DNA of 64,000 bases from Plutella xylostella (lineage: Eukaryota; Arthropoda; Insecta; Lepidoptera; Plutellidae). Every line of letters begins with the position of its first letter. Within the stretch, counting starts at the first letter, position 1. The notes beneath the pieces were generated by a model. It was given only the letters and a program-made list of their open reading frames with translations, did not search any database and had not been told where the DNA came from. Shown here piece after piece: positions 20,215 through 32,898 of this stretch. The stretch spans positions 816,001 through 880,000 of the forward strand of contig NC_063997.1 in assembly GCF_932276165.1 (NCBI RefSeq), given 5' to 3'. The position numbers and the translations under genes are program-made.

Positions 20215-21254
20215 TAAAACATCTCCAATAGGATTCAAAGTTACCTTTCTCATGATTAAACATAGGGACAGATATAGGAATAGAGGTACAAATATCAAAT
20301 AAATGTTCTAATAACATGATAAGGCTGCAGGAAGCGGAGCCAGGCGGGCTGCAGGGGAGATTTCCAAAGTAATTTCCGCGGAACGTTCTACAGTAGATGG
20401 GGAGTTGTGATGAAGATCTGCGGATTGTTGAAGGAGCTTCAGAGACACTCATATACCTACTTAGTAGGTACATAATGTTAATATAAATTGAAAAAACATC
20501 ACGAGGAAACATTAAACGGGGGGGTGGTTGGGTTTTACGTGGGTTTTGTTTTTGTGATATAATCGTGAAAATCGACAATTTTCCACTTGTTACCAGTTTA
20601 TTCTCTAAATTCACTTGCCTGAGCTACTTACCTGAATGCCAGACTTTGATAAACAGGCCATCCAGTGTACGTCTAACAAAACCACTACAATATTACCTGC
20701 ATTTACTAGCAGTAAATGTAATATGCACACTGCTGTTTAGGCAGCGGCTCCATAATAAAAGTAACACACAGTACGACGAACTAGATCCAATCAACTAATG
20801 AAGGCTACACGACAACCGGCGCGCGGTGCCGGCGAGGCGAGCCTGCGGACCGGGGAAAGGAATCCTATCTTTGTTTTTTTTTTCATCCACACCAATTTAA
20901 TACAGAGGCACAGGGATACTTCGGGTAACTGACATAGCTCTTAAAATCTGCATGCTGAAGTGGCAGAGGGCTGGCCATGTATGCCAAAGAAACGATGACC
21001 AGTGGGGCAAACGAGTTATCGAGTGGAGACGATGAACAGACAAGCGTATCGTGGGACGCCCTCTGGCCCGCTGGACCTTTAACGTGGGGGCCTGTAGTGG
21101 CTGGATGGATTTTCTAAGGATAAATTATTAATTCATTTATTACTGAAATCAATTTACACGAAAAAATATACCATTATATATACTATTAGAAAGTGATTTC
21201 ATAGCAAGTACCTTCACTTAACGATTTTTAAATCATAAGATCATATTTATAAAA
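20215..21254. other. non-coding stretch with an RTE-like LINE remnant
   Basis: Between about 20,930 and 21,080 a frame with a stop reads LKWQRAGHVCQRNDDQWGKR followed by VGRPLARW, the C-terminal signature of RTE-like LINEs. It is a dead fragment. A short CpG-rich patch is at 20,815-20,865. Otherwise nothing. Confidence 0.5.
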
Positions 21255-21360
21255 CCCATCAATAAATACACTTCTAGAGCACGATAAAGCTAACTTTGCA
21301 ATAAGTTCAAGAATTTCCGATGATTCTATTTTTTCACGTCAGTATCAGAAATTTAATTAC
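21255..21360. repeat. dispersed repeat, copy 1
   Basis: CCCATCAATAAATACACTTC, GATAAAGCTAACTTTGCAA and CGTCAGTATCAGAAATT recur in order at 22,867-23,011 with substitutions and small insertions. Family unknown. Confidence 0.6.
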
Positions 21361-21560
21361 TAAGATTATGTGACGCTGTTTGGGAGAGTCCTATGTTCAG
21401 CAGTGGACGACTACGGGCTGAAGATGATGCAAATAATATAATATAAAAGAGGAAATATGTGTGTGTTTGTTTATCTGTAGGTAATTGTACGAGCTACGAT
21501 GTACATTTGTGGCCGCGGCAGTACATATAGCTCACTTCAGTGTATTTGAGTGAAACCGTC

Positions 21561-21867
21561 TGAAGGGGATGACTCGTGGATGTGAAGGAAACCGCGTGTT
21601 GGTAATACTGGATACTAGTTTATTGTTGCTTGTACAGCGAGGTCCCGTGGAAAGAGGCCGAGACTCCGCCTGTAGCGGCTTATATGCGACCACCACCCCC
21701 GACACTGCGCCATCTAGCAGGATGTATAGGAACTTAATAGTGTAGTAATGCTTAATAATCGATCTATGCAAGTAGCCTGCGAGATAACGCTGTGTTTACA
21801 TAGGAAACTAAGTAGTTAAACCTTCTAATTTATAGATGGCGCTAATATATTGTTAACACAGTTAACA
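21561..21867 (-). mobile_element. solo LTR (307 bp) of an LTR retrotransposon
   Basis: Read on the minus strand it begins TGTTAACTGTG and ends CCCCTTCA. It is flanked by the 5-bp duplication GACGG (CCGTC on plus at 21,556-21,560 and 21,868-21,872). It contains a TATATAAG box and, downstream, an ACAATAAAC polyadenylation-type motif in the right order for an LTR. No internal region remains, as expected after recombination between two LTRs. Superfamily not determined. Confidence 0.8.
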
Positions 21868-21872
21868 CCGTC

Positions 21873-22866
21873 TCATAATCCATTCAATCGCAAATCTATT
21901 TAGCAATAAATAATAAGTTTACAGTTACTTATGTAAAGATAGCCGTTATTAATTTTGGTGTAACGTCGCTGGATTGAAGACTTCGAAACTTATATCATTA
22001 TTCATATATTCCGTTGTTTACTCTACATATTCACTGAAATAATTACAAGAATCACAGTCATACTAAGCATTACATTGATTCCGCCATCTTTCATTCACTT
22101 GCACCCCCCGCACATCCTCATGTAATAACGGGGGGTGCGGGGGGGGGTACAATCAAGTGAATATGCTGTAGAAGGAGGCAGCTCTGAGGTGGCAACTAAA
22201 TTGTTTAGTACTCGGGGACAGTTCGGAAACTTTATCGTGGTTATGGAGGCTTTCGGGACAATTGGTCCAGATTTTAATGTAAGTGGAGCTAAAAGGAAAA
22301 TTTTAATTATATTCTAGTTTTATCATTTTCTGTATTTTTTAGTTATAAATTTACTATTACTGGAAAATAAAATGGATTTTGTCAAATAAAACGAGTCATA
22401 AGTAACTATTAGAAAGTGTTTCAAAATGATTATAAATAAATAAATAATAAATAATCATTTATTTCAGGTCATCATTTGTTACATTAAAATTAAAATCACA
22501 AAATAAACCCATATGTAAATACAATAAAAGTACAATATTTAAAACTGAATAAACATAAAAATATAATAAAGTGCTGTATAGGGGCAATAAAACTATGGAC
22601 AAATTACAATTAAAATTATAAAAATGTTAAATGCATTCGCCTACTTCTTATTCCCCGACTGGTGCATGAAGAGCCAGTGCTTAATGAACCCATTTCCATA
22701 AATATCGCTGCCGACAGCTGCTATCAGCTTATATAATTATATAATTTTATATAATTATTATAATTATAATACCAGGCATAAATAATTATACCTACTTATT
22801 TACCTATACTTACTTGACGATTTTGTTTACATTTACATTAGTCATAAGTATTTAAGTCTATCTGAA
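21873..22866. other. non-coding stretch with a G-rich foldback and a probable LINE 3' end
   Basis: 22,093-22,162 is a foldback (ATTCACTTG...CAAGTGAAT) enclosing a CACCCCCCG/CGGGGGGTG pair and a 9-G run. 22,440-22,720 is A/T-rich and, read on the minus strand, resembles a LINE 3' region, but family evidence is weak. Confidence 0.4.
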
Positions 22867-23011
22867 GCCCATCAACAAATACCCTTCTAAAGCCTTCCCG
22901 ATAACGCTAACTTTGCAACAAGGAAAATATGGGAGACTCTATTCTTCTTTAATCGGTAGCGTTAAATAAATGAAGAAGGTTAATGTACCTCGTCAGTATC
23001 AAAAATTACAA
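22867..23011. repeat. dispersed repeat, copy 2
   Basis: Partner of 21,255-21,360; see there. The solo LTR lies between the two copies. Confidence 0.6.
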
Positions 23012-23811
23012 AGATTTAATCATTGTTGCACTTGTTCCAAAGCTAGCATAGTCGGACTCTAAATTCCAAGATGTTCCAAGATGTTCTCTCACACACATAA
23101 CCAACAATAACATTCTTAAGCTGTCTTCAAGCGAGATATAACCTAGAAACACAAATAGATTCTACAGCTCAGCGCTTTTGCCATTTTGCTGGTTGCAAAA
23201 TGTTGCAAGCGGTAAAATGGCAATACTCTGGAAGCGGTGTGAAAATGAATTTCAGGGTTCAACCGCTCCGGGAAAAGTGCCGTTAGCCGAAACCGAAATA
23301 CAGGGACCTGCATTCTGCTTCATGTTACGAGAAAATTTAGTTTTGTCATTGTAAAGATTATTATTTATTTCAGTTGTTGATGTTAAATTGCTTAAAAGCT
23401 GTGGTATTTCGAGTTTGTAATTTTGTATGGAATGTAAAAGCAAAGAGTCTTTTGTTTTAGACATAAGATTCAATCTTTGTTGTTAGCGTCATCAAAGTAC
23501 AAGAATACTAATAATTTAAAATCCACCACATTATGAAAATATTGGGTTCCGTAGTCGTTAGAAGGTCTGACATCCAAAAACATAAGTAATAAATAAATAA
23601 ATAAAATAAACACCTACATATACGTAAGTTATATACAATAACATCTCGTATTGTTCATTTCGCGCCATTTGCACCAAAATGTGCAGCGACGACCGGTTAT
23701 TGTGCTCTGTTATTTGAGTGAAAACGACATACAGGGTGTTCACGAATACGTACTGGAGGACAGCTTCATATTGCGAACTTGTTTTAACAACGATTATAGA
23801 ATCCTTACTAC
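23012..23811. other. non-coding stretch, nothing firm
   Basis: A single CAGGGTGTT end occurs at about 23,735 next to TA. A GCCATTTTGC / GCAAAATG foldback is near 23,180-23,222. No gene. Confidence 0.35.
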
Positions 23812-23831
23812 TTACTAATATTAATAAACTG

Positions 23832-23882
<51 letters not shown>

Positions 23883-24034
23883 TACTCTTTCACGCCAAAA
23901 CTACTGAACGGATTTGAATGAAATTTGGTATACATATGGTCTAGACCCTGGGAAAGAACATAGGCTACTTTTTATCCCGGAATTCCCACGGGAAAACTTT
24001 TTAAGGCGAAGCGAAGCGCGCGGGAACAGCTAGT
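23812..24034 (-). repeat. ACTAGCTGTTCCCGCG repeat with TCTG tandem tail
   Basis: Twelve or so TCTG units (23,833-23,882), then CACGCCAAAACTACTGAACG through GGAATTCCCACGGGAAAAC to GGGAACAGCTAGTT. The reverse complement matches 34,815-35,016 almost throughout. This is a very common lepidopteran retroposon end; the parent family is not certain. Confidence 0.8.
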
Positions 24035-24070
24035 TTAAAATATATTGGATTGGACACTAATTACTTCGTA

Positions 24071-24303
24071 CACTCACGGGCAATGAAAAGGTTCCACTCA
24101 GAAAAGCACTAAAATACTTATAAACTGAAAAGGCTAGCTTAATGCCGTCTTCTGAAACATTGAAGTACATTTATCAGAGCATCACGATATAACAAACTAA
24201 AATCGGTAATATTTTGTTCCAATTTTAAATTTAATCTTTGAAAAAAATGGGGTCGTTTGTTATCGGAATTTTGTGAGTGGAACGTTTTCATTGCCCGGCA
24301 GTG
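24071..24303. mobile_element. mariner-type MITE, CACTCACGGGCAATGAAAA family, copy 1 (233 bp)
   Basis: Left CACTCACGGGCAATGAAAAG and right, inverted, CACTGCCGGGCAATGAAAAC. TA on both sides (24,069-24,070 and 24,304-24,305). The internal AAATCGGTAATATTTTGTTC is shared with the copy at 32,680-32,898. No transposase frame. Confidence 0.9.
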
Positions 24304-24305
24304 TA

Positions 24306-25762
24306 AATGTTATTCCGTTTTGAGTTCGCGACACCCCCTCTGCTGCTATTACACAGGTTCGTTATCTACGTAGACAAACGTCACTATACCGCCATTCGCC
24401 ATAAATGGGACGTTGTGATTGGTGGAACACGTATCGATAACAGACCCGTACCGCGGTCGCTGGTGCCACAAACCTTAAGTACTGAGTATCAGTTCATTTG
24501 TTTCATTATATTTCTGCTTTTTATTATGTAACATTATGTAACCTATCTAATGAAGAGGTTACGTATTTAAGAACATCCTGTATATAACATAAATAGATTT
24601 CTCGTTATCGAAACGATTGTTGGTTTGGCGAATTTTCAATATTATACAGCCGCGTGCAAAACTATCGCAGGTACATTATATTCGATTGTATTTCATCGAA
24701 TCTCATATGAAATATTACAGCTATTGGGCGGTGATAGCGTGAAATTCAACCTTACCACAGAATAATAACTAGTACCAGGTACAGAAGTCCATCTTCGCAA
24801 TGGCTATCAAAGAAATATGACTCCATCCCATAAGCAATAAGATCTAATTTAGATCGCGCTCCAGCCGCACACGTTTTTATTTACTTACCTACCAATTTAT
24901 TTTTGAGGGAATATGCGCCTTATTTCACTGGACTACGGTGCATAATAAGTTATACGTGGTTATACGCATTGAAAAAGAAGCCACCTTAGGGTTGCCTCAG
25001 CACCACAGACTACAACGTTTACTAAGCAACGGACTGAGTTTGTAAAAAGAATGTCATGATATTAAAACAAAATAATTTGAATTTAGAATACAAAGCTATT
25101 CCAAACTTTTTTTCTATTGGAAATAACCAGTAAAAACAATGACAATTTCATAGTTAAGATATTTTGAAGTACATAAAATATGTATGAATCTAAGTACCTA
25201 AAACATTTAATTTTGTGAAAACATGTTTTTTTTCGTTATAATTTATATTATGGATATAATTTATATTATGATACAGAACGTGTTAGTTTCGTTAAGCACT
25301 AATCCCACTCAGCGCACATTTTATAATCGATTCATTAATACATTTTGAAGGTAGTTGTGTCTGTAAATTTAATAATTTAACGAAAAAAATATTGGAATAG
25401 ACTTTGTTCAACATGGAGAAAAAAAGGGTTTGTAGTTCGGATTAATTTCATTTCAAATAAGGAACGTAGAAGAAATCAATAAAATACTTAGATTAGTTTT
25501 ACCTGTCAGCATCTTTTGGTAATGTAAAAAAATTTAAATTTGGATCACGATCCGTATTTAAGCAATTAAATACGGCACAGTATCTTTTTGCTGCTTTTTT
25601 TCTTTTTATGTCCATTTTTCTATTCATAATTCGCGCGCGCGTGTATCGTCTTCCGCTTGCGGCAGCCGACTAGATTTGCCCACTCGAAGCGGCAGGCGCC
25701 AGGCTGGCGCCAGCGCCGCCCACGCGCGGAGTGACACAGGCCTGACCTTACTGTGTAATATG
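24306..25762. other. non-coding stretch with a CpG-rich patch
   Basis: 25,625-25,740 is markedly GC-rich for this window (GGCGCCAGGCTGGCGCCAGC). It could be a regulatory patch or an old exon, but no frame convinces. The rest is AT-rich. Confidence 0.35.
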
Positions 25763-25776
25763 ATAATGGAATGGAA

Positions 25777-26128
25777 CGGTGGTGGCGTAATGGATAAGGC
25801 CTCGTCCTCTCCATCGAGACGCCGTGGGTTCAAATCCTGACCTGTACCTGAATTCTTTAAATTGTGTTTTCAATTAAGGAGTTTAAGTACAATAATACCA
25901 CGTGCTCATACAGTGACGGAAAACACCGTGAGGAAATCTGCACATCTAGATTCTAGATGTGTATCCTAAGTGCATTGTACTTATCCCAAAACGGCGATAT
26001 GGTTCGCAACCTATCATGTGAGTACAAATGTGCTGTGAAAAGTGGGTGGCTCGCTTTGTGAGCCACCTCTGACTACCCCTTCGGGGATCACAGTCGTGAG
26101 TGCATATGTATGTATGTATATGTATATA
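25777..26128 (+). mobile_element. tRNA-Arg-headed SINE (352 bp)
   Basis: Flanked by a perfect 14-bp duplication (25,763-25,776 and 26,129-26,142). An A-box-like TGGCGTAATGG (25,783-25,793) and a B box GGTTCAAATCC (25,827-25,837) sit 34 bp apart, and GTAATGGATAAGGC resembles tRNA-Arg. The tail is a GTAT-type short repeat. RNA polymerase III would read it on the plus strand. Confidence 0.88.
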
Positions 26129-26142
26129 ATAATGGAATGGAA

Positions 26143-29100
26143 TGTAATTAAGGACGAGGGACAATTGAGGCAGAAGCGAGCGCAGTGATTACCGCCATGA
26201 TTGATTGCACAGATCAATTACCCTCGGACAAAGCTATCGACACTCAAAAAGAACAATATGCATCGGAGTCATTACATCATTTAATTGCATACTTTATTAT
26301 CAATATAACTATATTTATAAAATACTGACACGCCTATTAATATACTCGCAAGTAATGAAAAAGTTCCACTTGTCATTACCATTCCATATGTCACTAGATT
26401 TTTGTATTGTTCCGTTCCATATGTCATGTCATCTAATGATTTTTTTATTAATCGCGATTGTCATAACAAGGCAGGAGTGCCATAGCTCCACCTACTTTTT
26501 ACACTACTCCAGTTATGAAGGTTCTTGACAGACGAAAAAACGACAACAAGGCTCCTAAACCGCTTTCTCCTTTGAAGGTAAAAAATACGAAATCCTAAAA
26601 AGTAACGATCGTTCTATAAAATAAGGTCAAAATTTCATCAAACCACTCCCAGGATTTCCGGCAAGTTTCGTCGTGGACGGACAATAGCCTCATCCATTAT
26701 GCAACCCGCACACACGCATACATGTACACACGCACACATGCACACATGCACACATGCACACATGCGCGCTGTACGTACAATAAATATCCCTGTTTGCATT
26801 GCCTGTGGGACGACGTCATAAAAAGTTGAACGCATTTTGTCAAAGGTCAGGGGGGTCGGTTTAGCTTACGAGTAACGAGAGCTACCATGCAATTTATTAT
26901 TCTTAAATGTCTCGAGATAAGAGTCGTGGTTAGCGTGCATCAGCGCTCCGAATCTTAGTTTTTTCTAAGCTAGTAAAACCCCCTGCTTTACAGTGCTGAC
27001 GTTACGATAGGGTACAATGCAAGATAATGAACTCTATTCCTCCGGAATAACGTGTTTTGCCTTTGTTGAGAAACATGGGTTTAGGATGCCATTGATTGGT
27101 TTCACTAGGAATCAAAGTTTCCTAGTTTGGTAGATCAGTGTATGAAACAATTTAATGTCAAATGTATAGATAGCATGTCTTATTTTGTTTGCTAACTACA
27201 TAAACAAGTTAAAAACCCTCGACATTCAACACAAAAAGTCATCGTTTGGGAGCTACTCTACTACAGACACATACACACACGCAGAACACCGACACGTAAA
27301 ACTTATAACCACCTCTTTTTCGTTAGTGGTTAAAAATACATACTTGGTATTAATGGTAATTGCCACGCATTTCACGTATTGGGTCAACATACCTGCTATG
27401 TAATGTTACTGCTTGACATATTTATTGCTTTCGTGTAGTACTCAGTGTTATATGTAAAATATTTTTTCGCCGTACACTTTTTAATAATATTAAATACCTG
27501 CCTATGAAGCTATCTTTGTAATTTATTTTTTAAATGACAACTGGATACACTTTTTATAAGCTTTTTAACAATAAAATATAAGGAGAAAAACAAAATTCAT
27601 TGTATTTTTTACCTAACACTAGGTAAATGATTAACTCTCTTATAAGTTTTTTTTTAAAGAATATTAAATACGACGCAAATGATATCATGAAACTGAAATT
27701 TTGATAGATTAGATTCCTTCCACTTTCATAATAATCCCTGAAACCTCCATATTAAAACAATTATACGAGAAGATAAACATCGCGCCTGCTAATGTTAGGT
27801 ACTTACAAAATATGTTCCGCCTTTGTCTAGAAAATTCATGTCGGCACATTACACAAACAGGTACCTTCACAATGAACCTTCAGGCGCACCGCGACGCATC
27901 ATTTATTCATTTGTCCCACTGTACACGGCCTATTACATACAATAAAGAACATTGGGGCAAGGGAGAAGTGATTTAGAACATGTGTCGCATCGCATTTGTG
28001 TTGGAGCTTTCGGAATAGATTGAACAGGCATTTGGATGATCCGATTGCGTCTGAAGTGATTGTGTTTGTGTTTAGAGTGACGCAACAAGTTGTCGACGTT
28101 TGTGGCGATTTTGAGATAAATTGTATTGTACAGTTTGTACTCTGTGAGGTCAGGTACGTGGTAACTATATGTATGTTTAGATATAAGAGTAAAGCTATCA
28201 TAACTAAAAATTTTTTGGAAAAAAGAGTTTTAAAAGATTGCAAAAAAAACTTTGTAACCAAAACATTACCTAACTAATAAATAAAAAGTTTATTAAGGAA
28301 TCAATGATTATTTGCCATTTTCAAACTAACGAGGTGTGTTTGCCTCTATTTGTTTAGGCACAGCGCGCCTTCGTAACAAATGAAAGAAAAATATCTCCCA
28401 CTTTTTTACCCGTTAGCGTTTTAGCGTTTTAGGACTTCATGTGCTAAGATTTACTGCACTGCACTTTGATTTCAATAATTTTTCCCAAACTTGATACAAG
28501 ATATATTATTAAAAATCACATCATATTAAATTCTATGTTCTGAACTGCAAAGAAAGAATACAAACAGAAATATTTCGCGGTTATGTCACGGGTATTACAG
28601 TAATGATGCCGGCTCCGGCTCTTGCCATTTCTAAAGTGACCACTTTTGTTGCTAAGAAAGAGCATTCTGAACAGAGGAAGTTGGTAATATGATAACTTAT
28701 TTTGGTCATTTGAATACTGGCTGTATCCCAACCGTTGTAATATTTGTTTTTTTTCGTAATTTTAAGTTTTGATTGTGTTGTGACTGACCTTAGTTTTATG
28801 ATGAGATAGCTTCATCCAATCAAATGCGATTTACAGTCGTATGTAACTAACTAAAAAGTTCATTTTGCTATAAGGCCAATAAAACTTCTATCATCCACTA
28901 TAGTGAGTTAGTCTAGAGAGTGGTATGCGAGGCAAAAAGCGAACAATTAAATTGCTCAAAACTCCGCTCATGCCATTTTATTGGTCGGTTTTTCCGTTGC
29001 ACACCGGGCCGCTGCTCGCTCTAGTGGACAGGCAGCCTAATACTTCAATCTCTAGACAGCAGAGATGTTTTGTAAAAAAAGGTATGGTATTGTATGTACC

Positions 29101-29146
29101 CGTAAAACTTATGAACAAAACACTGCGGCAGTTTTATAAATGGAAT
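26143..29146. other. non-coding stretch with one microsatellite
   Basis: 26,733-26,764 carries four ACACATGC-type octamers. A CACTTGTCATTACC/CATATGTCA patch near 26,350-26,430 follows a partial CGCAAGTAATGAAAAAGTTC end of the mariner-like family. I see no conserved exon in the remaining 2.5 kb. Confidence 0.4.
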
Positions 29147-29243
29147 GTCATGCTGTCACTGTCAAAAAAATAATAACAGAAAGTGACAGCATGTATTTTA
29201 TCTCTCAGGTAGCCACTAACCAGACATTGTGGAACAGGGGCTT
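29147..29243. mobile_element. MITE, GCCTGTTTCACAATGTCTG family, copy B, left arm truncated
   Basis: The inner stem (CATGCTGTCACT...AGTGACAGCATG) and the right end (CAGGTAGCCACTAACCAGACATTGTGGAACAG, with changes) match copy A. The outer left arm is missing. Confidence 0.7.
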
Positions 29244-30684
29244 AGTCACACTTTTATTAAATAAGTTGAGGTTAAAAACTTGCAGAAAAATTAACTTACC
29301 GTGTCTGTAATTAGAACTGTACAATTTGTGAGTAAGAGGATTAAACACTTCACTTATTAAACAGTTAGCTGTACTGCATAATTATACTGAATTATGTTTA
29401 CTTAATTTCCTTTATACGGTCGTTTCTTTGTTCCGTACTGCGAACAGTTTTATTACTTCACATTAGGTGGTATTATTCATTTAAATTGAGGATTAATGCA
29501 TTAAGAAACGAAAATATTAAATTATTTCATAACAATTTCGCTTTCAGAACTTTTTAGACACAAAAATACCTAATTAATTGTGGTTAGCCACAAGGATAAA
29601 GCAAAAATTTTATAAAGAAAAGATGGCGGCCGCTATACCGTCAGCATTCCAGTTTAAAAATGGAAGGAAAAGAAAAAATAGAAGTAAAGAGTGAGTGCAG
29701 TAATGAGTTTCTGGGTCCCATGCAAGGATGTGAGGTGTGAGCGGTCACGTTATAAGCCTTAATGAACTAATCTGTCCCACGTCGCGCGCACAAAGTTTTT
29801 GCACCATAAAAAGTTTATTCAGTTTTTAATTAAAACCTGCGTTCATTATTTTTAGGTCAACACCGAGCCGTGTTAGGGGATTACTTCATTATGCGAGGAG
29901 ACTGGAGCCTTGACAAGGAATGGACTGGATTCTAGCAAGAACAGCTATTTTAAAGTGATTGTGATAGGTTATGTAATATATCAGATGGAAATAATACAAT
30001 CAACAGTGAAATCTGTTAGCCTTCTTTGCCCGGTTCCTTGGGTGTTTGTGTGGGCGGTTAGGATGTGCTACTCTCATATTATTTATAAATCAAACATATA
30101 GAAGAACGTATTTTATTTTATCCATTCTGTATATATTTAATATACTTAATATAAAAAAGTTTACCAGAATAGTTTGAAAATACAAATAAGGCAACAATTT
30201 TGTACTTACTTATAGTGATTTACACTCAAACATTACCTTCTAAGCTTATCAGTCCTGGATAGGCTCCAGGACAGAAGTGGGAGTGCACGGAAAGGAGGAG
30301 TTTTATGTTATTTGCGACACTTGTACTTGGCTATAAAGAGTATTCAAATGTGTACAGTGAATTTTTATAATGAGACGTATATATAGACATAATAAAGCCC
30401 CAGATATGTAATTAAAAAGTAAAGGTTGTCTAGAAAAACTAAATTTTACGTCAAACCTCAAAATACAACTACAACCAAAAGAGTAAAAAATCTAAACTGA
30501 ATAGCTGTTGCTTAGCAAATTACAAGTTTTTTTCATTTAAAATGTAGCAATAACTGTAAGCCCCATTGCATAAAGAATGAGTTAAAACTTATTATTTCCT
30601 TTTTGTGGCGCAGAAAAGCTGGTTGGTTGAAATGAAGTGAGCTGTAAAACCTTCTGTAAACATAATGAGTGCCGCTGAAAAATA
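29244..30684. other. non-coding stretch, nothing recognised
   Basis: AT-rich, no conserved frame or clear inverted repeat. Confidence 0.4.
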
Positions 30685-30693
30685 CAAAGAAAT

Positions 30694-30778
30694 AGCTACG
30701 ACGGTCTGCGTAGCAATGCTACGACCCGCTACGAAATTGCTACGGCGTAGCGTTACTACGAACTAAATACTACGAAGC
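30694..30778. repeat. CTACG/CGTAG motif cluster 1
   Basis: At least eight CTACG or CGTAG pentamers, in both orientations, within 85 bp (GCTACGACGG, GCGTAGCAATGCTACGACC and so on). A second cluster is at 42,017-42,080. Confidence 0.6.
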
Positions 30779-30924
30779 AAATATTTTGGAATTCTACCAG
30801 AATTCTACTCATCTATGTATGTAGTTTGTATATTATCTTGATTATAATGATTTTTCAAATAAATTTACACCCAGTATTCAAAGTGATAAGCGAATATTGA
30901 CTTTTTAACAGATACAAAGTTAGT

Positions 30925-31297
30925 CATTTGTCCGCTGCACGACGTCAACGCTACGTCACGAGAACGAGATTATTTCAGGCCGAGTTTAGCATGACTTGAC
31001 GGTGACGTGACTGATTTGCGGTGGACACGCGGCTAAGGCCCGGGTCTCCTATTTACGCCGTAGGTCGCGTCCAGCGTCACGCCGTAGGCCGCGTCACGAT
31101 GCTCCCTACGTCTACGCGCCAACGTCGGCGTGTGAGGGAGACCGCTTCAGTACATTTCTATAGTGAGCATCGTGACGCGGCCTACGGCGTGACGCTGGAC
31201 ACGACCTACGGCGTAAATAGGAGACCCAGGCCTAAGTAAAATGGTGACGTCATCTCGTTGTCGTGATGTGATGTTGACGGCGTGCGGTGGACAAACG
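30925..31297. mobile_element. outer MITE (46-bp arms) with another MITE nested inside
   Basis: Arms 30,925-30,970 and 31,252-31,297 are inverted with about 80% identity (TTTGTCCGCTGCACGACGTC against TTTGTCCACCGCACGCCGTC). The element at 31,035-31,234 lies between them. Confidence 0.75.
31035..31234. mobile_element. inner foldback MITE with 70-bp arms
   Basis: 31,035-31,104 and 31,165-31,234 are near-perfect inverted repeats. The arm contains TCTCCTATTTACGCCGTAGG, CAGCGTCACGCCGTAGGCC and CACGATGCTC. A 60-bp centre separates them. High CpG, no coding. Confidence 0.9.
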
Positions 31298-32679
31298 ATC
31301 AATGAGTCAAAAGTCGTTGTCTGTCTGTTATCTAAGTACGATACTCATGGGTTTATGTGCCTCGTTAATCATTTTATCAAACCCTTTATGAATATAGGCT
31401 AATACTAAGTATTGTATTAAATAATACAACATTTTACTGAACGGAGTACCTACTTATTGTAATTACTTAAGTTTTTTTATCACACGCTTTGAAACTAAAA
31501 GTATTAACACAACGAAATTATTGCCATCCTTAGCCCTACATCGGTGTTTCCCAAATATATTTATTACAGTGCTTACAAAAGTAACTATTTGCTCCCTATC
31601 TTGTAGATAATTCTCTTACAAGTGTACAATAAGGGCCTGTCATCTCGAAAGAATGATGGATGGCCTCTGTCCAGCGAGACTGGACGAAATATATTGTTTC
31701 CTGTGAGTTGGCGGTTTTGCTTAACTGATTTCACCAAATTAAATGGCCAATAACATGTTATATAACGATATCACAGACAGAAAGCGTACCGGGGAATGCC
31801 CTCCGCCGGTTAAATAATGAAGTTATTCATGGGAGGCCAAAGGACTTTTGGCCTCGTTTACAATATTGAAAAACCTATACGGTTTTACTGAATTATACTA
31901 TTTTATTCAATTGGTTTAGATTCTTTATGAATTGGAACTGAATTTTCTACAGGACACCTAGAGCAAAGGATAAGCCTCGCCATTCAGCGGGGCAATGCAG
32001 CCAGCCTCTTGGGAACCTTGCCAAACGACGGCGGTGACCTAGAAAATATTTTTTATCTATTAAGATAGTTAGGTAGTTTTATAATATTTTTTTATTTATA
32101 GCTACTATTTTGGTTTAGGTTAATTAGTCCTAGATCACATTTTATTTAAATCACTGTTTTATATAGTAAATTCGTTTTCAGAACTCAATGATTTAACAGT
32201 AAAATACGTTTTTACACTGCCAATGGTTGGCACTACGTACACAGTAAAATTAACTATTTTTTTAATTTACAAAAAAAACGGCATTTATCAATGTCATTCC
32301 TGCGTGTCTATCTGTTCTACTTCTGTAAAGGTTGCGATCTTTATTTCTTCGTGCTAGCAATAATATTTGTTCGCTCCAACTAGATCTTATTACAGATAGA
32401 AAGAGATAGGTAATATCACAATAAATGCGAGGAAAAGGTAAACAAAGTGATTCGCTGTTTTGGCATGAACGATCACTTAATTAGAACGAGTATTAGTTAC
32501 CAACTCCCTTCTTTTCGATGTTGTATTTTAAGTATCTTGTTTTCTATTAAACAGGTAGTAAATGATTGAGCTTTACCTTAAAACTTACCCTGTTTAGTTT
32601 AATAACCTATTCATAGCCATCCTTATTCTAAAATGTATATTTAAAAAAAACGGTTCAACCATGAAATGAGAACAAACAA
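31298..32679. other. non-coding stretch with a LINE-like remnant
   Basis: 31,940-32,060 holds CTCGCCATTCAGCGGGGCAA followed by TGCAGCCAGCCTCTTGGGAA, a phrase I associate with lepidopteran LINE 3' regions. Otherwise AT-rich without signal. Confidence 0.35.
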
Positions 32680-32898
32680 CACTCACGGGCAATGTTGCAA
32701 GGTTCCACTGAGAAAAGCACCAAATTACTTCTAAACGGAAAAGGCTAGTTTAACATTGAAGTACATTTAACAGAGCAGAGGATGTTACGAACTAAAATCG
32801 GTAATATTTTGTTCCAATTTTAAATTAAATCTTTGAAAAAATTGGGGTCTTTTGTTGTCGGCATTTTGTGAATGGAATTTTTTCATTGCCCGGCAGTG
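32680..32898. mobile_element. mariner-type MITE, CACTCACGGGCAATGAAAA family, copy 2 (219 bp)
   Basis: Same ends and the same internal AAATCGGTAATATTTTGTTC as the 24,071 copy, in the same orientation. TA on the right; the left TA is mutated. Confidence 0.88.

Noticed and set aside
20129..20614. 161-codon minus-strand frame
   Set aside because: Its C-terminal part lies in the 19,941 MITE arm and the rest shows no family pattern or splice structure.
23833..23882. Regular TCTG array as a CRISPR-like repeat
   Set aside because: A 4-bp microsatellite tail of a retroposon with no spacers; the genome is eukaryotic.
26638..26835. 65-codon frame with repeated Cys-Ala-Cys-Val-His
   Set aside because: Translation of an ACACATGC microsatellite.
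28925..29173. 82-codon plus-strand frame
   Set aside because: No motif, no splice context, and its end runs into a MITE arm.
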